A stretch of DNA of 64,000 nucleotides from Erysipelothrix anatis (GTDB lineage Bacteria; Bacillota_I; Bacilli_A; Erysipelotrichales; Erysipelotrichaceae). The stretch covers positions 62,001 to 126,000 of the forward strand of contig NZ_WTSX01000002.1 of the NCBI RefSeq assembly GCF_009828745.1, in the 5' to 3' direction. The translations under genes were made by a program, and so were the position numbers. Positions within the stretch are counted from its first letter, which is position 1; every line of letters starts with the position of its first letter. The notes under the pieces were generated by a model. The model worked only from the letters and a program-made list of their open reading frames with translations. It was not told where the DNA came from and searched no databases. Below are positions 8,557 to 17,083 of the stretch, piece by piece.

Positions 8557-9807
8557 ATGAATAAACCTTTAGCACATACTGTGAGACCACAAACTATTAA
8601 CGAAATTGCAGGCCAAGACCACTTACTCGGGGAAGGTCAAATTTTACGCAATCTTGTCACCAACAAAGAAATTCCATCTATGATTTTTTTCGGTCCTCCC
8701 GGAACTGGAAAAACCACTACAGCGATGGCAATCGCAAACACTTTAGGACGTCCGTTTCGACTTTTCAATGCGGTCTCTGATAATAAGAAAAAATTAGATC
8801 AGTTATTTGTGGAGGCTGAGATGAGTCAAGGACTTGTTGTGATTATCGACGAAGTCCATCGCCTCAATAAAGACAAACAAGATGTTCTTTTACCTCATAT
8901 TGAAAGTGGGCTCATCACGATGATTGGAGCAACAACTGCTAATCCTTATTTCTCGATTAACCCAGCAATCCGTTCACGTGTTCACTTATTCGAGTTTAAT
9001 CCGATTGATACCGCGCATTTAGAATCTGTTCTTAAACGTGCATTCAAGCACTATCCGGATAAATCGATTGATGATGATGTCATTGCAACCATCGCTAAAA
9101 GTGCAAACGGTGATGCGCGTTATGCTTTAAATGCCTTAGAGATTCTTACCAAATCAACATTAGATACACACCTCACAGCCCAGCATCTTAATGCCCTTTC
9201 TTTATCCATGAATATTTCAATGGATAAAGACTCTGATAATTACTACGATACTTTGAGCGCCTTCCAAAAGTCGATTCGCGGAAGCGATGTTGATGGCGCT
9301 TTGTACTATCTCGCTAAATTAATCCAAGTCGGGGATTTTGATTCCATCGAACGTCGCTTGATTACGATTGCATACGAAGATATCGGTCTTGCTAATCCTG
9401 CATTATGTGCACGTGTTGCTGAAGCCGTAGCTGCTGCGCGCCGAATCGGCTTTCCAGAAGCACGTATTCCGTTAAGTGTCGTCGTTATTGAGTGCGCCTT
9501 ATCACCAAAATCCAAGAGTGCCGAGCATGGCATTGATCGTGCCTTAGATACTGTTCGTAATACCGCGTACCAAGTTCCTAAGTACTTACGCTTGAATGCT
9601 GTCGGGGTCGATCCGATTGATATGTATGATTATGATCGTTCCGATTTATGGAATAAAATCCAGTATTTACCAAATGAGCTCAAAGATACAGAATTTTATA
9701 TTCCTGGTAATGAAAACTCTGCCGAGAAAACATACAGTGCCAATCGCACTGCACTTAAAAAGATTAAGCGTACGAATAATTTGCGTAAGTTGAAACAAAA
9801 AGTATGA
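8557..9807 (+). CDS. rarA: Replication-associated recombination protein A (RarA/MgsA, AAA+ ATPase)
   Basis: Clamp-loader-like AAA+ ATPase that acts at stalled replication forks in the cytoplasm. The Walker A motif GPPGTGKT is at residues 46-53 and Walker B reads VVIIDEVHRL near residue 105. The C-terminal tetramerisation region contains the conserved KSIRGSDVDGALYYLA segment. It has 416 residues and an AGAAGGAG site. A TACAAT -10-like box lies at 8533-8538. The gene appears monocistronic. Confidence 0.95.
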   Translation: MNKPLAHTVRPQTINEIAGQDHLLGEGQILRNLVTNKEIPSMIFFGPPGTGKTTTAMAIANTLGRPFRLFNAVSDNKKKLDQLFVEAEMSQGLVVIIDEVHRLNKDKQDVLLPHIESGLITMIGATTANPYFSINPAIRSRVHLFEFNPIDTAHLESVLKRAFKHYPDKSIDDDVIATIAKSANGDARYALNALEILTKSTLDTHLTAQHLNALSLSMNISMDKDSDNYYDTLSAFQKSIRGSDVDGALYYLAKLIQVGDFDSIERRLITIAYEDIGLANPALCARVAEAVAAARRIGFPEARIPLSVVVIECALSPKSKSAEHGIDRALDTVRNTAYQVPKYLRLNAVGVDPIDMYDYDRSDLWNKIQYLPNELKDTEFYIPGNENSAEKTYSANRTALKKIKRTNNLRKLKQKV

Positions 9808-9938
9808 GATTTGACTTTTTCGTTATCCACTTGTACACTTAATTTGACTAGAGAGGTAGCACATCGCTAAACTGGTGAATCAATTGGGACAATTTCTTAT
9901 TATTTAAATCTAAATATTAAATAAGGAGGAGTTTTCTA
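9808..9938 (+). promoter_or_regulatory. Leader region of the ABC-F gene
   Basis: A 131-base stretch with a TTGACT box at 9844-9849, a TTATTTAA/TTAAATAA dyad just before an AAGGAGGAG site, and a short in-frame GTG-to-TAA reading frame of ten codons. ABC-F resistance genes often carry attenuating leaders, but no clear leader peptide ribosome binding site or T-run terminator is seen here. Function unproven. Confidence 0.3.
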
Positions 9939-11423
9939 ATGTTTACTTTTAGTCTCAACACTAAGACAAAAGAAGGACGTGAGCTTGTCACGTCTTTTTC
10001 TATGTCTGTAAATCAACATGACCGCATCGCTCTCATCGGCGAAGAAGGTAATGGAAAGAGTGTCTTTTTAAAAACACTCATCCATCACCCAGATGTAATG
10101 GATCTTGATATCCAACGGTCAATATCACAACCAAATCTTGTTTTTGGTTACGTGTCCCAAGATGTATCACTGGGCGATCTTGATCTCAGTGTACTCGAAT
10201 TCGCATTAAATAATATGTGGGACCGTTACGCCGTATTTCTCAAACTGTTCCATAAACTTTTACCCAATCTGACGGAAGATGATTTTGACCGAACACTTGC
10301 TACCTTAAGTGGTGGTGAACGTGTCAAGTTGCAGTTGGTCAAACTCATGCTCGAAGATGTCGATGTTTACGTTCTCGATGAACCTACCAATAATCTCGAT
10401 GTTGAAACCTTGCAATGGCTCGAAACCTGGATGCTAGAGCAGGATACGCCGATTCTTTTTGTATCACATGACGTTACACTTATCACTCATACCGCAAATC
10501 GAATCATACACTTTGAGTTACTCAACAAAAAGACCAAGCAACAAATTACACTCTTTGAAGGTTCCTATTCAGATTATTGGGATATTCGCCAACGAAAAAT
10601 TGCCCATCATAATCAAATTGTCGCAAGTCAAGAACGCGAACACAAAAAACAAATTGATACGTGGCAACAACAATATCAAAAAGTAGGACATCAATTGCAA
10701 AACGTCAATCGGGCAGACCCCGGACTTCAAAAGAAAATGAAAAATCTTAAAGCCCAAAAAGCACGTTATGATAAACAGCCGCAGATTGAACAGCGTACTG
10801 TTGAGTCGCCGAGTACTTTTGTACTCGATACTGTCGCACCGATTTCACAGCGTCATCTTGTCGATGTGGATGTGTCTCACCCGATGATAGCCACACCCAT
10901 TCATTTTTCGATGACGAGCACCAGTAAAATTGCTTGCACAGGTTCAAATGGAATTGGAAAATCTACATTCATTAATTTATGGACCGAAGCGCTCGCGCAA
11001 ACCTCAATTGCATATCAAGTTGTTTATCAAGATATTTGGAAAAACTTGGATTTATCGTTAAGTCCCTTGGATCATTGTGCACCAAGTGGCACGCGTGACG
11101 CCCTTGAATCAACACGTAATGCACTCTCACATTTGCGTTTTTCGCGTGAAGAAATGACACTTCCCTTGCATAAACTATCGGGAGGACAACGCACAAAGGT
11201 TGCCTTGCTCCATGCAATGAATCAATCACCCCAACTTTTAATTCTTGACGAACCAACTCGCAACCTCAGCCCGGACACGCAAAAGGAAGTCACCGAAATG
11301 CTTGAAGCATTTCCTGGCGCAATCTTTTGCATTACACACGATCGCGGATTGATGGCAGCCATTTTTGATACCTGTTTTACGTTAACTACTGAGGGATTCG
11401 CAGCCACATCCGCAAATTTTTAA
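9939..11423 (+). CDS. ABC-F family ATP-binding protein
   Basis: Cytoplasmic ATPase with two nucleotide-binding domains and no membrane segments, the layout of ABC-F translation factors that act on the ribosome; some members protect it from antibiotics. Domain 1 has Walker A GEEGNGKS at 34-41, signature LSGGE at 123-127 and LDEPTNNLD at 146-154. The lysine- and glutamine-rich interdomain linker spans about 200-300. Domain 2 has GSNGIGKST at 335-343, LSGGQ at 413-417 and LDEPT at 436-440. After the second LDEPT the usual N-x-L-D is replaced by R-N-L-S, so the D-loop aspartate is missing. Whether it is a housekeeping factor or a resistance protein cannot be told from sequence alone. Confidence 0.88.
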   Translation: MFTFSLNTKTKEGRELVTSFSMSVNQHDRIALIGEEGNGKSVFLKTLIHHPDVMDLDIQRSISQPNLVFGYVSQDVSLGDLDLSVLEFALNNMWDRYAVFLKLFHKLLPNLTEDDFDRTLATLSGGERVKLQLVKLMLEDVDVYVLDEPTNNLDVETLQWLETWMLEQDTPILFVSHDVTLITHTANRIIHFELLNKKTKQQITLFEGSYSDYWDIRQRKIAHHNQIVASQEREHKKQIDTWQQQYQKVGHQLQNVNRADPGLQKKMKNLKAQKARYDKQPQIEQRTVESPSTFVLDTVAPISQRHLVDVDVSHPMIATPIHFSMTSTSKIACTGSNGIGKSTFINLWTEALAQTSIAYQVVYQDIWKNLDLSLSPLDHCAPSGTRDALESTRNALSHLRFSREEMTLPLHKLSGGQRTKVALLHAMNQSPQLLILDEPTRNLSPDTQKEVTEMLEAFPGAIFCITHDRGLMAAIFDTCFTLTTEGFAATSANF

Positions 11424-11443
11424 CCGCTTTATCACATTGAGAA

Positions 11444-11452
11444 TGCTATAAT
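11444..11452 (+). promoter_or_regulatory. Extended -10 promoter of the PPIase lipoprotein
   Basis: TGCTATAAT (TGn plus TATAAT at 11447-11452), 28 bases before the ATG. The -35 region is weak, as is usual for extended -10 promoters. Confidence 0.55.
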
Positions 11453-11480
11453 GACTAAGATGTACAAAGAGGAGACATGT

Positions 11481-12134
11481 ATGAAAAAACTGAGTGTACT
11501 TATGATTCTCGGCATTTTGTTGGTGGGTTGTTCATCCAAGCCAAAGGAAGAACCCGTTTCATTGCCAGAAACGAAAACAGAAACCGAATCAAAAACTGAT
11601 TATAGTAAAGAGACCAATCCAGTTGCTACAATTACAATGACTAATGGCGATGTTATCACCGCTGAATTGTATCCTGAGGTTGCTCCGAATACCGTCAACA
11701 ACTTTATCTCGTTGGCAAATAGTGGCTTTTATGATGGTGTTATTTTCCACCGTGTAATTCCTGGATTTATGATTCAAGGGGGAGACCCTGATGGAACTGG
11801 AATGGGCGGACCGGGTTATGGTATCAAAGGGGAATTTGCAAACAATGGCTTCCCGAATGATTTAAAACACAATCGTGGAGTGCTTTCAATGGCACGTGCG
11901 CAAGACCCAAACTCCGCAGGCTCACAATTCTTCATCATGCATAAAGATTCACCACACCTAGACAAAGACTATGCTGCATTCGGTATGGTTACTAGTGGTT
12001 TAGAAGCTGTCGATAAAATTGCTGCACTGGATCGTGACCGCAGTGATCGTCCAACAACTGACAGTGATAATGTTATCGCATCAATTACTGTTGATACTAA
12101 AGGTGTAACATATCCTTCACCTGAGAAAAACTAA
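11481..12134 (+). CDS. Lipoprotein cyclophilin-type peptidyl-prolyl isomerase
   Basis: Predicted membrane-anchored foldase that isomerises prolyl bonds in secreted proteins outside the cell membrane. The N-terminus is a lipoprotein signal with a lipobox ending LVGC (C17), then a charged Pro/Glu/Thr linker to about residue 45. The cyclophilin domain carries VIFHRVIPGFMIQGGDP and SAGSQFFIMHKDSPHLD, with the catalytic arginine in FHRVIPGF. The start at 11481 has AAAGAGGAG upstream; the longer ORF from 11451 would spoil the signal peptide. Length is 217 residues. It is flanked by its own promoter and terminator, so it looks monocistronic. Confidence 0.93.
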   Translation: MKKLSVLMILGILLVGCSSKPKEEPVSLPETKTETESKTDYSKETNPVATITMTNGDVITAELYPEVAPNTVNNFISLANSGFYDGVIFHRVIPGFMIQGGDPDGTGMGGPGYGIKGEFANNGFPNDLKHNRGVLSMARAQDPNSAGSQFFIMHKDSPHLDKDYAAFGMVTSGLEAVDKIAALDRDRSDRPTTDSDNVIASITVDTKGVTYPSPEKN

Positions 12135-12158
12135 AAGCTCCTTACGGAGCTTTTTTTT
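12133..12158 (+). terminator. Terminator after the PPIase lipoprotein
   Basis: AAAAGCTCC and GGAGCTTTTTTTT form a strong stem with a long T-run, starting at the stop codon. Confidence 0.9.
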
Positions 12159-12216
12159 ATAGTAATAGACGATTTGTGTAAATCTCTAGACCTAATTCAA
12201 AAATCATCAATACGTA

Positions 12217-12244
12217 AAAACAAGCCCGAAGGCTTGTTTTTTAT
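12217..12244 (-). terminator. Terminator after the PplA-like lipoprotein
   Basis: AAAACAAGCC, TTCG-type tetraloop, GGCTTGTTTT; T-rich on both sides, so it could work in both directions between the two convergent genes. Confidence 0.85.
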
Positions 12245-12246
12245 AA

Positions 12247-13203
12247 TTATTTAACAATAGCGATAGCTTTTTCGTTGTTGACTTCAATTGGTGATAATAA
12301 TGGAGTTTTGCCCATTGTTACTGATGATTTAAGATCTGCATCCGCACCTGCTTTGACTTCTGCTGGTGTTTTCCCGATAACATATTCGTTAAATGCTGCA
12401 ACTTGTTCGTACCATTCTTTACCGATTGAACTTGCAATCTTCATACCATATTCGTCTTTTTTCTGACCTTTTGTACGTTGAACTTCTTCGTTCAATGTAG
12501 CAACACCGTTTTCAACTTTTCCTGTAACTTGTGCTGCATCGATGAATGAGTATACAACTTTTCCATCTGGATCGTATGCTGTTGCTGCTACTGTTGTTGT
12601 TAAGTCAAGTTTGTCAGCTGCGCCTGTTGTGAATGAAACATTTCCTACTGTTGCTGCATTCTTTACGTCAACTGCATTTTCAACTGCTAATTTTACAATT
12701 TCCAAGTAGTTTGAAACATCAATTGAAACTGATGATGTTAAATCTGCATTTGCAGGTACAGCTGGGTGAGCTGCATCTTTTTCTACTGTTTCCATTGCTA
12801 ATACTTCAGCAACTGTTTTTCCTGTCATCCAAGTTTCAAGATTTTCCATTTGTTTGTACCATTCTTGACCGATTTTACTTGCTTTGACCATTCCGTATTC
12901 ATCGCCTAAAACTTTTTTTGAACCGTCAAATTTGAATGGTTCAATTGAGTTGTCTGCGTTGTATGCTTGTTTGTTTTGAGCAACGTCAATTTGCACTTGA
13001 GCAATTTTGTCATCTTTCAATACAACTGTTCCGTAGTATACGTTTGTTTCGAAGTTTCCTTTTTTGTCCCCTTCTGGTGCTGCGGCTTTTGCCTTAACAG
13101 TAACTGCAGTTCCAATTTTTACATCTTGCCCTTTTGGCTTTGATGCGCCACATCCTGTTAATACAAGAAGGCCAACTAATAATAAAGCAACTAATTTTTT
13201 CAT
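12247..13203 (-). CDS. PplA-like tandem-repeat surface lipoprotein
   Basis: A 317-residue lipoprotein with lipobox LTGC (C18), predicted to be anchored outside the cell membrane. It contains two copies of a domain of about 120 residues. Each has the pattern DEYGM-x-x-A-S-x-I-G-x-E-W-Y followed by GKT-x-AEV and a D-L-x-S-S-V segment; the second copy is shorter. I recall this pattern from Firmicute lipoproteins annotated as FMN-binding or PplA-like, which in Listeria carry covalent FMN for extracellular electron transfer. The link is from memory and moderate. The ATG at 13203 was chosen because GGAGG lies 8 bases before it. No ndh2, dmk or apbE gene is nearby. Confidence 0.6.
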   Translation of the reverse strand: MKKLVALLLVGLLVLTGCGASKPKGQDVKIGTAVTVKAKAAAPEGDKKGNFETNVYYGTVVLKDDKIAQVQIDVAQNKQAYNADNSIEPFKFDGSKKVLGDEYGMVKASKIGQEWYKQMENLETWMTGKTVAEVLAMETVEKDAAHPAVPANADLTSSVSIDVSNYLEIVKLAVENAVDVKNAATVGNVSFTTGAADKLDLTTTVAATAYDPDGKVVYSFIDAAQVTGKVENGVATLNEEVQRTKGQKKDEYGMKIASSIGKEWYEQVAAFNEYVIGKTPAEVKAGADADLKSSVTMGKTPLLSPIEVNNEKAIAIVK

Positions 13204-13231
13204 TGCATATTCCTCCCGTGTCTGCTCTTCC

Positions 13232-13261
13232 ATTGTACGAATTTTATGTTTATTCGGTCAA
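13232..13261 (-). promoter_or_regulatory. Promoter of the PplA-like lipoprotein
   Basis: Minus strand TTGACC at 13256-13261, 18-base spacer, TACAAT at 13232-13237, about 28 bases before the ATG. Confidence 0.65.
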
Positions 13262-13296
13262 TTCATATTATTGAGATTGTTAGGTTATACCTATAC

Positions 13297-13337
13297 TTTT
13301 CACAAGTTACATCAATTTTTTTACTAACTTGTGAAAA
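13297..13337. repeat. 13-bp perfect inverted repeat
   Basis: TTTTCACAAGTTA at 13297-13309 is matched by its exact reverse complement at 13325-13337, with 15 bases between. No T-run follows on either strand, so it does not look like a simple terminator. It lies upstream of the PplA-like lipoprotein promoter and could be an operator or a structured leader element. Confidence 0.7.
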
Positions 13338-13375
13338 AATACATAATATTTACTAAGGTATTTTTAAGTGCTTTC

Positions 13376-13399
13376 GTACACATCGAATTCAATGTGTAC
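13376..13399. repeat. 24-bp near-perfect palindrome
   Basis: GTACACAT and ATGTGTAC flank a GAATTC centre, with one mismatched pair in 24 bases. It has no T-run. The position, between the K+ channel stop codon and the lipoprotein promoter, fits a repressor operator, but nothing identifies the regulator. Confidence 0.7.
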
Positions 13400-13488
13400 T
13401 TTCAATTCATGTTCATAAAATCTCAGATTTCATTCAGTGTCTCTAATTCGGTTTTCACAAGCGGTCCGCAAACACCAAACATTTTATG

Positions 13489-14367
13489 TTATACATTATC
13501 AATTATAGACGCTTCGTCACTATCAGGTAACGGCTGACCACAACATGGACAATATTTATGGTGTGGTTCAACTTTAAGTTTTGGTGCCTTTTGCGCTTCC
13601 AGTTTTCGCGACTGTTCGATAAATCCAGCGGATACAATACCAGTCGGAATGGCCGTTAAACCGATTCCTAAAAAGGTGATAATTGCACTTAAGATTCGCC
13701 CTGCCGTTGTAATTGGATAGATGTCGCCATATCCTACAGTCGTAATCGTCGACATTGCCCACCACATCGCCGAGAATGCGTTTTTGAATTTATCAGGTTG
13801 GGCTTGATGCTCAATGTCATACATTAACATTGAAGCAATAAACATTAGCAGAAGTATAATTATTATCGATGATAACAATTGTGATGCTCGTGTTTTGAGA
13901 ACATTCCCGATCAAACTTAATGATGACGTATAGCGATTAATCTTGAACACACGTAACAAACGTAGCAACTTGATGCCACGCATTGCTCCCGCACTGAGTC
14001 CAAACATTGGCAGATAGAATGGTAAAATCGACAATAAATCTACAATTGCCATGCCACTCTTTGCATATTTTAGTCGTGCTTTTGTAGGTGATAGTTCCGG
14101 ATACATTAAATCAGCGGTCCAAAGTCGTACCGCATACTCTAATGTAAACAGTATGACAAATACCATTTCCATGGTATTAATCGCTGTTGTGTAATGAGTT
14201 GGTAAATCAAATGTACTGATAAATGCGACGACAACACTGACTAATACAACAATCATTAAGAAGGCATCCACGACGTTCGCGAGTGCAGAATGTTCATCTT
14301 GGCGAATCAAGTTGTATATTTGATGCTCGAGATATTTGTTGTACTTTTTATGATGTTTTTTTTCCAC
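13489..14367 (-). CDS. Voltage-gated-type potassium channel
   Basis: Six-transmembrane cation channel of the Kv/KvAP type. An S4-like helix with regularly spaced arginines (RGIKLLRLLRVFK) is at about 130-142 and the K+ selectivity filter TVGYGD at 210-215 sits between S5 and S6. A short cytoplasmic tail ends in a CPCC cluster (C273, C275, C276), which may bind metal or sense redox state; that is inference. The GTG at 14367 is chosen as start because GGGGGAG lies just upstream; an ATG at 14400 has no binding site. Length is 292 residues. Confidence 0.85.
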   Translation of the reverse strand: MEKKHHKKYNKYLEHQIYNLIRQDEHSALANVVDAFLMIVVLVSVVVAFISTFDLPTHYTTAINTMEMVFVILFTLEYAVRLWTADLMYPELSPTKARLKYAKSGMAIVDLLSILPFYLPMFGLSAGAMRGIKLLRLLRVFKINRYTSSLSLIGNVLKTRASQLLSSIIIILLLMFIASMLMYDIEHQAQPDKFKNAFSAMWWAMSTITTVGYGDIYPITTAGRILSAIITFLGIGLTAIPTGIVSAGFIEQSRKLEAQKAPKLKVEPHHKYCPCCGQPLPDSDEASIIDNV

Positions 14368-14437
14368 AGTACTCCCCCTTTTATCACTTATGCACATCAT
14401 ACCATGTATTCATAAATATACGCTGAATTACTCCCAC

Positions 14438-14466
14438 AAAAAACTCATAGCGAACCTATGAGTTTT
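14438..14466 (-). terminator. Terminator after the DEAD-box helicase gene
   Basis: AAAACTCATAG, 5-base loop, CTATGAGTTTT. Read on the minus strand it ends in a T-run, 8 bases past the stop. Confidence 0.85.
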
Positions 14467-14473
14467 GATTTTA

Positions 14474-16222
14474 CTATTTTCCGCGATCTTTACGACGTTC
14501 ATTGTCGTAACGACGAGAGCGTGCTTGTTTGGAATCCGAATCCGTTCCACGACGACGGCGATCGCCACCACGGTTTCCGCGGTCACGGCCTCCACCACCA
14601 TCACGACGGCGAGAATCTCCACCACGGTCACGACGACGTGGTTCACGAATTGCTTCAACTTCTAACATCTCAGTATCGAAGTTTTTGCCTTTAATAGTTA
14701 CTTTTTTCAAGTCTTCCATTATTGAAGTTGCATGTTCACGGGGAACTTCAACTGTGGAAACAGTATCGTCAATTATGATGCGTCCGATATCTTTTCCACG
14801 AATTCCTGTGGCTGTTGCAATTGCACTAACAAGGTGTGATGCCGAAATACCTTGGCGTCCTCCAATTGTTAATGCGATTTTTGAGAATTGGTCACGGTTT
14901 TGAACACGTTTGCTTGCTGCTTCACCTTTAATTGCTGCTAAGTTATTTTCTGCAACAGATTTATTGATGAATGCAATGATGATTTCTTCTTGTGTGAAGC
15001 CTTCTTTTGAAAGACCTTCATATGCTATTTCAAAGAGTTTACCACGTTCTGCCGATGACCATTGGCGAATATCAGCTGCAAGTTTTTGCACCAATACTGC
15101 GTTAAGTTGTTCTTTAGTAGGAAGTGGTGTTTCTTTAATTTCTGAATTTGAGAGACGTTCAATTTGACGAATTGCGTAGCGTTGGCGGCGTGTTACAAGT
15201 GTAATTGCCAATCCTTCTTTACCCGCACGTCCAGTACGTCCAATACGGTGTACATAGTATTCAAGTTCTTGCGGTACATCATAGTTAATAACAACGTCCA
15301 TGCTGTCAACGTCGATTCCTCGAGCTGCAACATCCGTCGCGATAAGCACTTTAACCATGCCTCGCTTAAAGCGTCCCATAACCATGCTTCGCATTTCTTG
15401 TTTCATGTCACCATGTAATCCTAAAGCTGGGAATCCTGCTTTATTTAATTCTGTAGTGAGCTCGTCAACCATTTTCTTCGTATTACAGAAGATCATGATT
15501 CCGTTTGCGTCATGAATTTGTAGTAATTGTGTTACTAAATTAATTTTTTGGTTTGATTCAACTGTATAGTAACGTTGCTCGATGCGTGAAACCGTTAAGT
15601 TATTGCGTGATAATGCAATACGTTCTGGTTCAACTAAGAAATCATCACTTAAGCGAATAATTTCTTTAGGCATTGTTGCAGAGAAGAAAGCCATTTGACG
15701 TTCTTCAGGAAGATATTCGAAAATTTCACGAATATCATCAACAAAACCCATGTTCAGCATTTCATCGGCTTCGTCTAAAACAATTCTTGTTGTGTGGTTT
15801 AAGCGAATCGTACGACGACGGATATGATCCATCAAACGTCCTGGTGTTGCTACCACAATATCTGCACCACGTTTCAAATCTTTAATTTGACGGTCAATCG
15901 GTGCGCCTCCGTATATACTTACGACACTAAGTTTTTTGTATTTTGCAAAGCTACGAATTTCTTCAGCTACTTGCATACTTAGTTCACGTGTTGGACATAA
16001 GATCAAAGCTTGTGTTTGTTTGTCTACATGCTCAACTGCAGTCACGATTGGTAATCCAAACGCCGCAGTTTTACCTGTTCCTGTTTGAGATTGCGCTAAT
16101 AAATCATGACCATTTAATAAAATAGGGAGTGCTTGCTGTTGAATATCGGTTGGATTTTCATATCCTTTTTCCGTTATCGCGCGAGCGACTTCCTCTGATA
16201 ATCCTAATTCTAAAAATGTCAT
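14474..16222 (-). CDS. DEAD-box ATP-dependent RNA helicase (DeaD/CshA type)
   Basis: RNA helicase acting in ribosome assembly and mRNA decay, and important in the cold. Motif I AQSQTGTGKT is at 43-52, motif II DEAD near 151, motif III SAT near 181 and motif VI HRIGRTGR near 325. After the two RecA domains comes a DbpA-like RNA-binding domain (about 448-525) and an RG-rich basic tail from about 530 to the end. That tail is typical of the DeaD/CsdA subgroup and should bind RNA nonspecifically. The tail DNA is GC-rich, which opens long frames on both strands. Length is 582 residues; an AGGA site precedes the ATG. Confidence 0.95.
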   Translation of the reverse strand: MTFLELGLSEEVARAITEKGYENPTDIQQQALPILLNGHDLLAQSQTGTGKTAAFGLPIVTAVEHVDKQTQALILCPTRELSMQVAEEIRSFAKYKKLSVVSIYGGAPIDRQIKDLKRGADIVVATPGRLMDHIRRRTIRLNHTTRIVLDEADEMLNMGFVDDIREIFEYLPEERQMAFFSATMPKEIIRLSDDFLVEPERIALSRNNLTVSRIEQRYYTVESNQKINLVTQLLQIHDANGIMIFCNTKKMVDELTTELNKAGFPALGLHGDMKQEMRSMVMGRFKRGMVKVLIATDVAARGIDVDSMDVVINYDVPQELEYYVHRIGRTGRAGKEGLAITLVTRRQRYAIRQIERLSNSEIKETPLPTKEQLNAVLVQKLAADIRQWSSAERGKLFEIAYEGLSKEGFTQEEIIIAFINKSVAENNLAAIKGEAASKRVQNRDQFSKIALTIGGRQGISASHLVSAIATATGIRGKDIGRIIIDDTVSTVEVPREHATSIMEDLKKVTIKGKNFDTEMLEVEAIREPRRRDRGGDSRRRDGGGGRDRGNRGGDRRRRGTDSDSKQARSRRYDNERRKDRGK

Positions 16223-16301
16223 TTATTTTCCTACTTCTTTTCTAGTACACGCGTTAAAGTATAACATAAATAGAAACGCTTGTCATTTTCTGTACTTATT
16301 A

Positions 16302-16328
16302 TAAAAAAAGAGTAGGAATCCTACTCTA
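16302..16328 (-). terminator. Terminator after exoA
   Basis: AGAGTAGGA and TCCTACTCT form a stem overlapping the exoA stop codon. The minus strand continues with seven T residues. Confidence 0.85.
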
Positions 16329-17081
16329 AACCTGAAGTTCTAACATGACTGGACAGTGATCACTTCCAACAACTTGATCATAGATATCTGCACCTACAAT
16401 CGCATCACGTAAGCGCTCTGAAACAACAAAATAATCAATCCGCCACCCTACATTGCGACTCCGCGCTGCTGCACGGTAGCTCCACCACGAGTAACGATCT
16501 GTGACATCTCCGTGGACATGTCGGAATGAATCAAGATAACCTGCATCCAACAAATTCGTAAATTGTCCTCGTTCTTCGTCAGAAAAACCAGGATTTTTAC
16601 GGTTTGTACTTGGATTTTTGAGATCGATTTCTTTGTGCGCAACGTTGAGGTCACCACATATTACAACTGGTTTATCTGCTTCCAGTGTTGTAATGAATGC
16701 ACGGAAGTCATCCTCCCATTGCATACGATATTCTAAACGCTTTAATTCTTGCTGACTGTTTGGGGTATAAACACACACTAAGTAGAACGCATCAAATTCG
16801 CATGTTATTACACGACCCTCTTGATCGTGCTCAGAAATTCCAATGCCATATTTGACCGAAAGTGGTTCTTGTCGCGAATATACAGCAGTTCCTGAGTACC
16901 CTTTTTTCACCGCATAATTATAGTATGCGTGATATCCTTCCGGATGATAGTCCAATTGTCCTGCCTGCATTTTCGTTTCTTGAAGACACAAAACATCTGT
17001 ATCTAAACTTTCAAAAATACCTACAAAATCTTTTCCCATTACTGCTCGTAATCCATTCACATTCCAAGATACCAATTTCAT
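16326..17081 (-). CDS. exoA: Exodeoxyribonuclease III / AP endonuclease
   Basis: Mg2+-dependent nuclease that cuts at abasic sites and removes blocked 3' ends during base excision repair. N7 in [10 protein letters not shown]35 in CLQETK, the GDLNVAH motif and the C-terminal GSDHCPV motif supply the expected catalytic residues. The start at 17081 has GGAGG 9 bases before it and gives [10 protein letters not shown] as in the family; a longer ORF to 17096 adds five residues. Length is 251 residues. It starts 2 bases after the unknown upstream gene ends, with its binding site inside that gene, so the two are co-transcribed. Confidence 0.95.
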   Translation of the reverse strand: MKLVSWNVNGLRAVMGKDFVGIFESLDTDVLCLQETKMQAGQLDYHPEGYHAYYNYAVKKGYSGTAVYSRQEPLSVKYGIGISEHDQEGRVITCEFDAFYLVCVYTPNSQQELKRLEYRMQWEDDFRAFITTLEADKPVVICGDLNVAHKEIDLKNPSTNRKNPGFSDEERGQFTNLLDAGYLDSFRHVHGDVTDRYSWWSYRAAARSRNVGWRIDYFVVSERLRDAIVGADIYDQVVGSDHCPVMLELQV

Positions 17082-17083
17082 GT

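Noticed and set aside
9823-9831. DnaA-box-like TTATCCACT
   Set aside because: A single site with one mismatch and no cluster, AT-rich unwinding region or dnaA gene. It does not mark an origin.
9866-9906. Ten-codon GTG-to-TAA leader peptide upstream of the ABC-F gene
   Set aside because: No ribosome binding site lies before the GTG and no classic attenuator follows, so it was not annotated as a gene.
14458-14903. Several overlapping open frames on the plus strand opposite the helicase tail
   Set aside because: The RG-rich tail of the helicase is GC-rich and lacks stop codons on the other strand. The translated products are low-complexity histidine or arginine repeats without ribosome binding sites.
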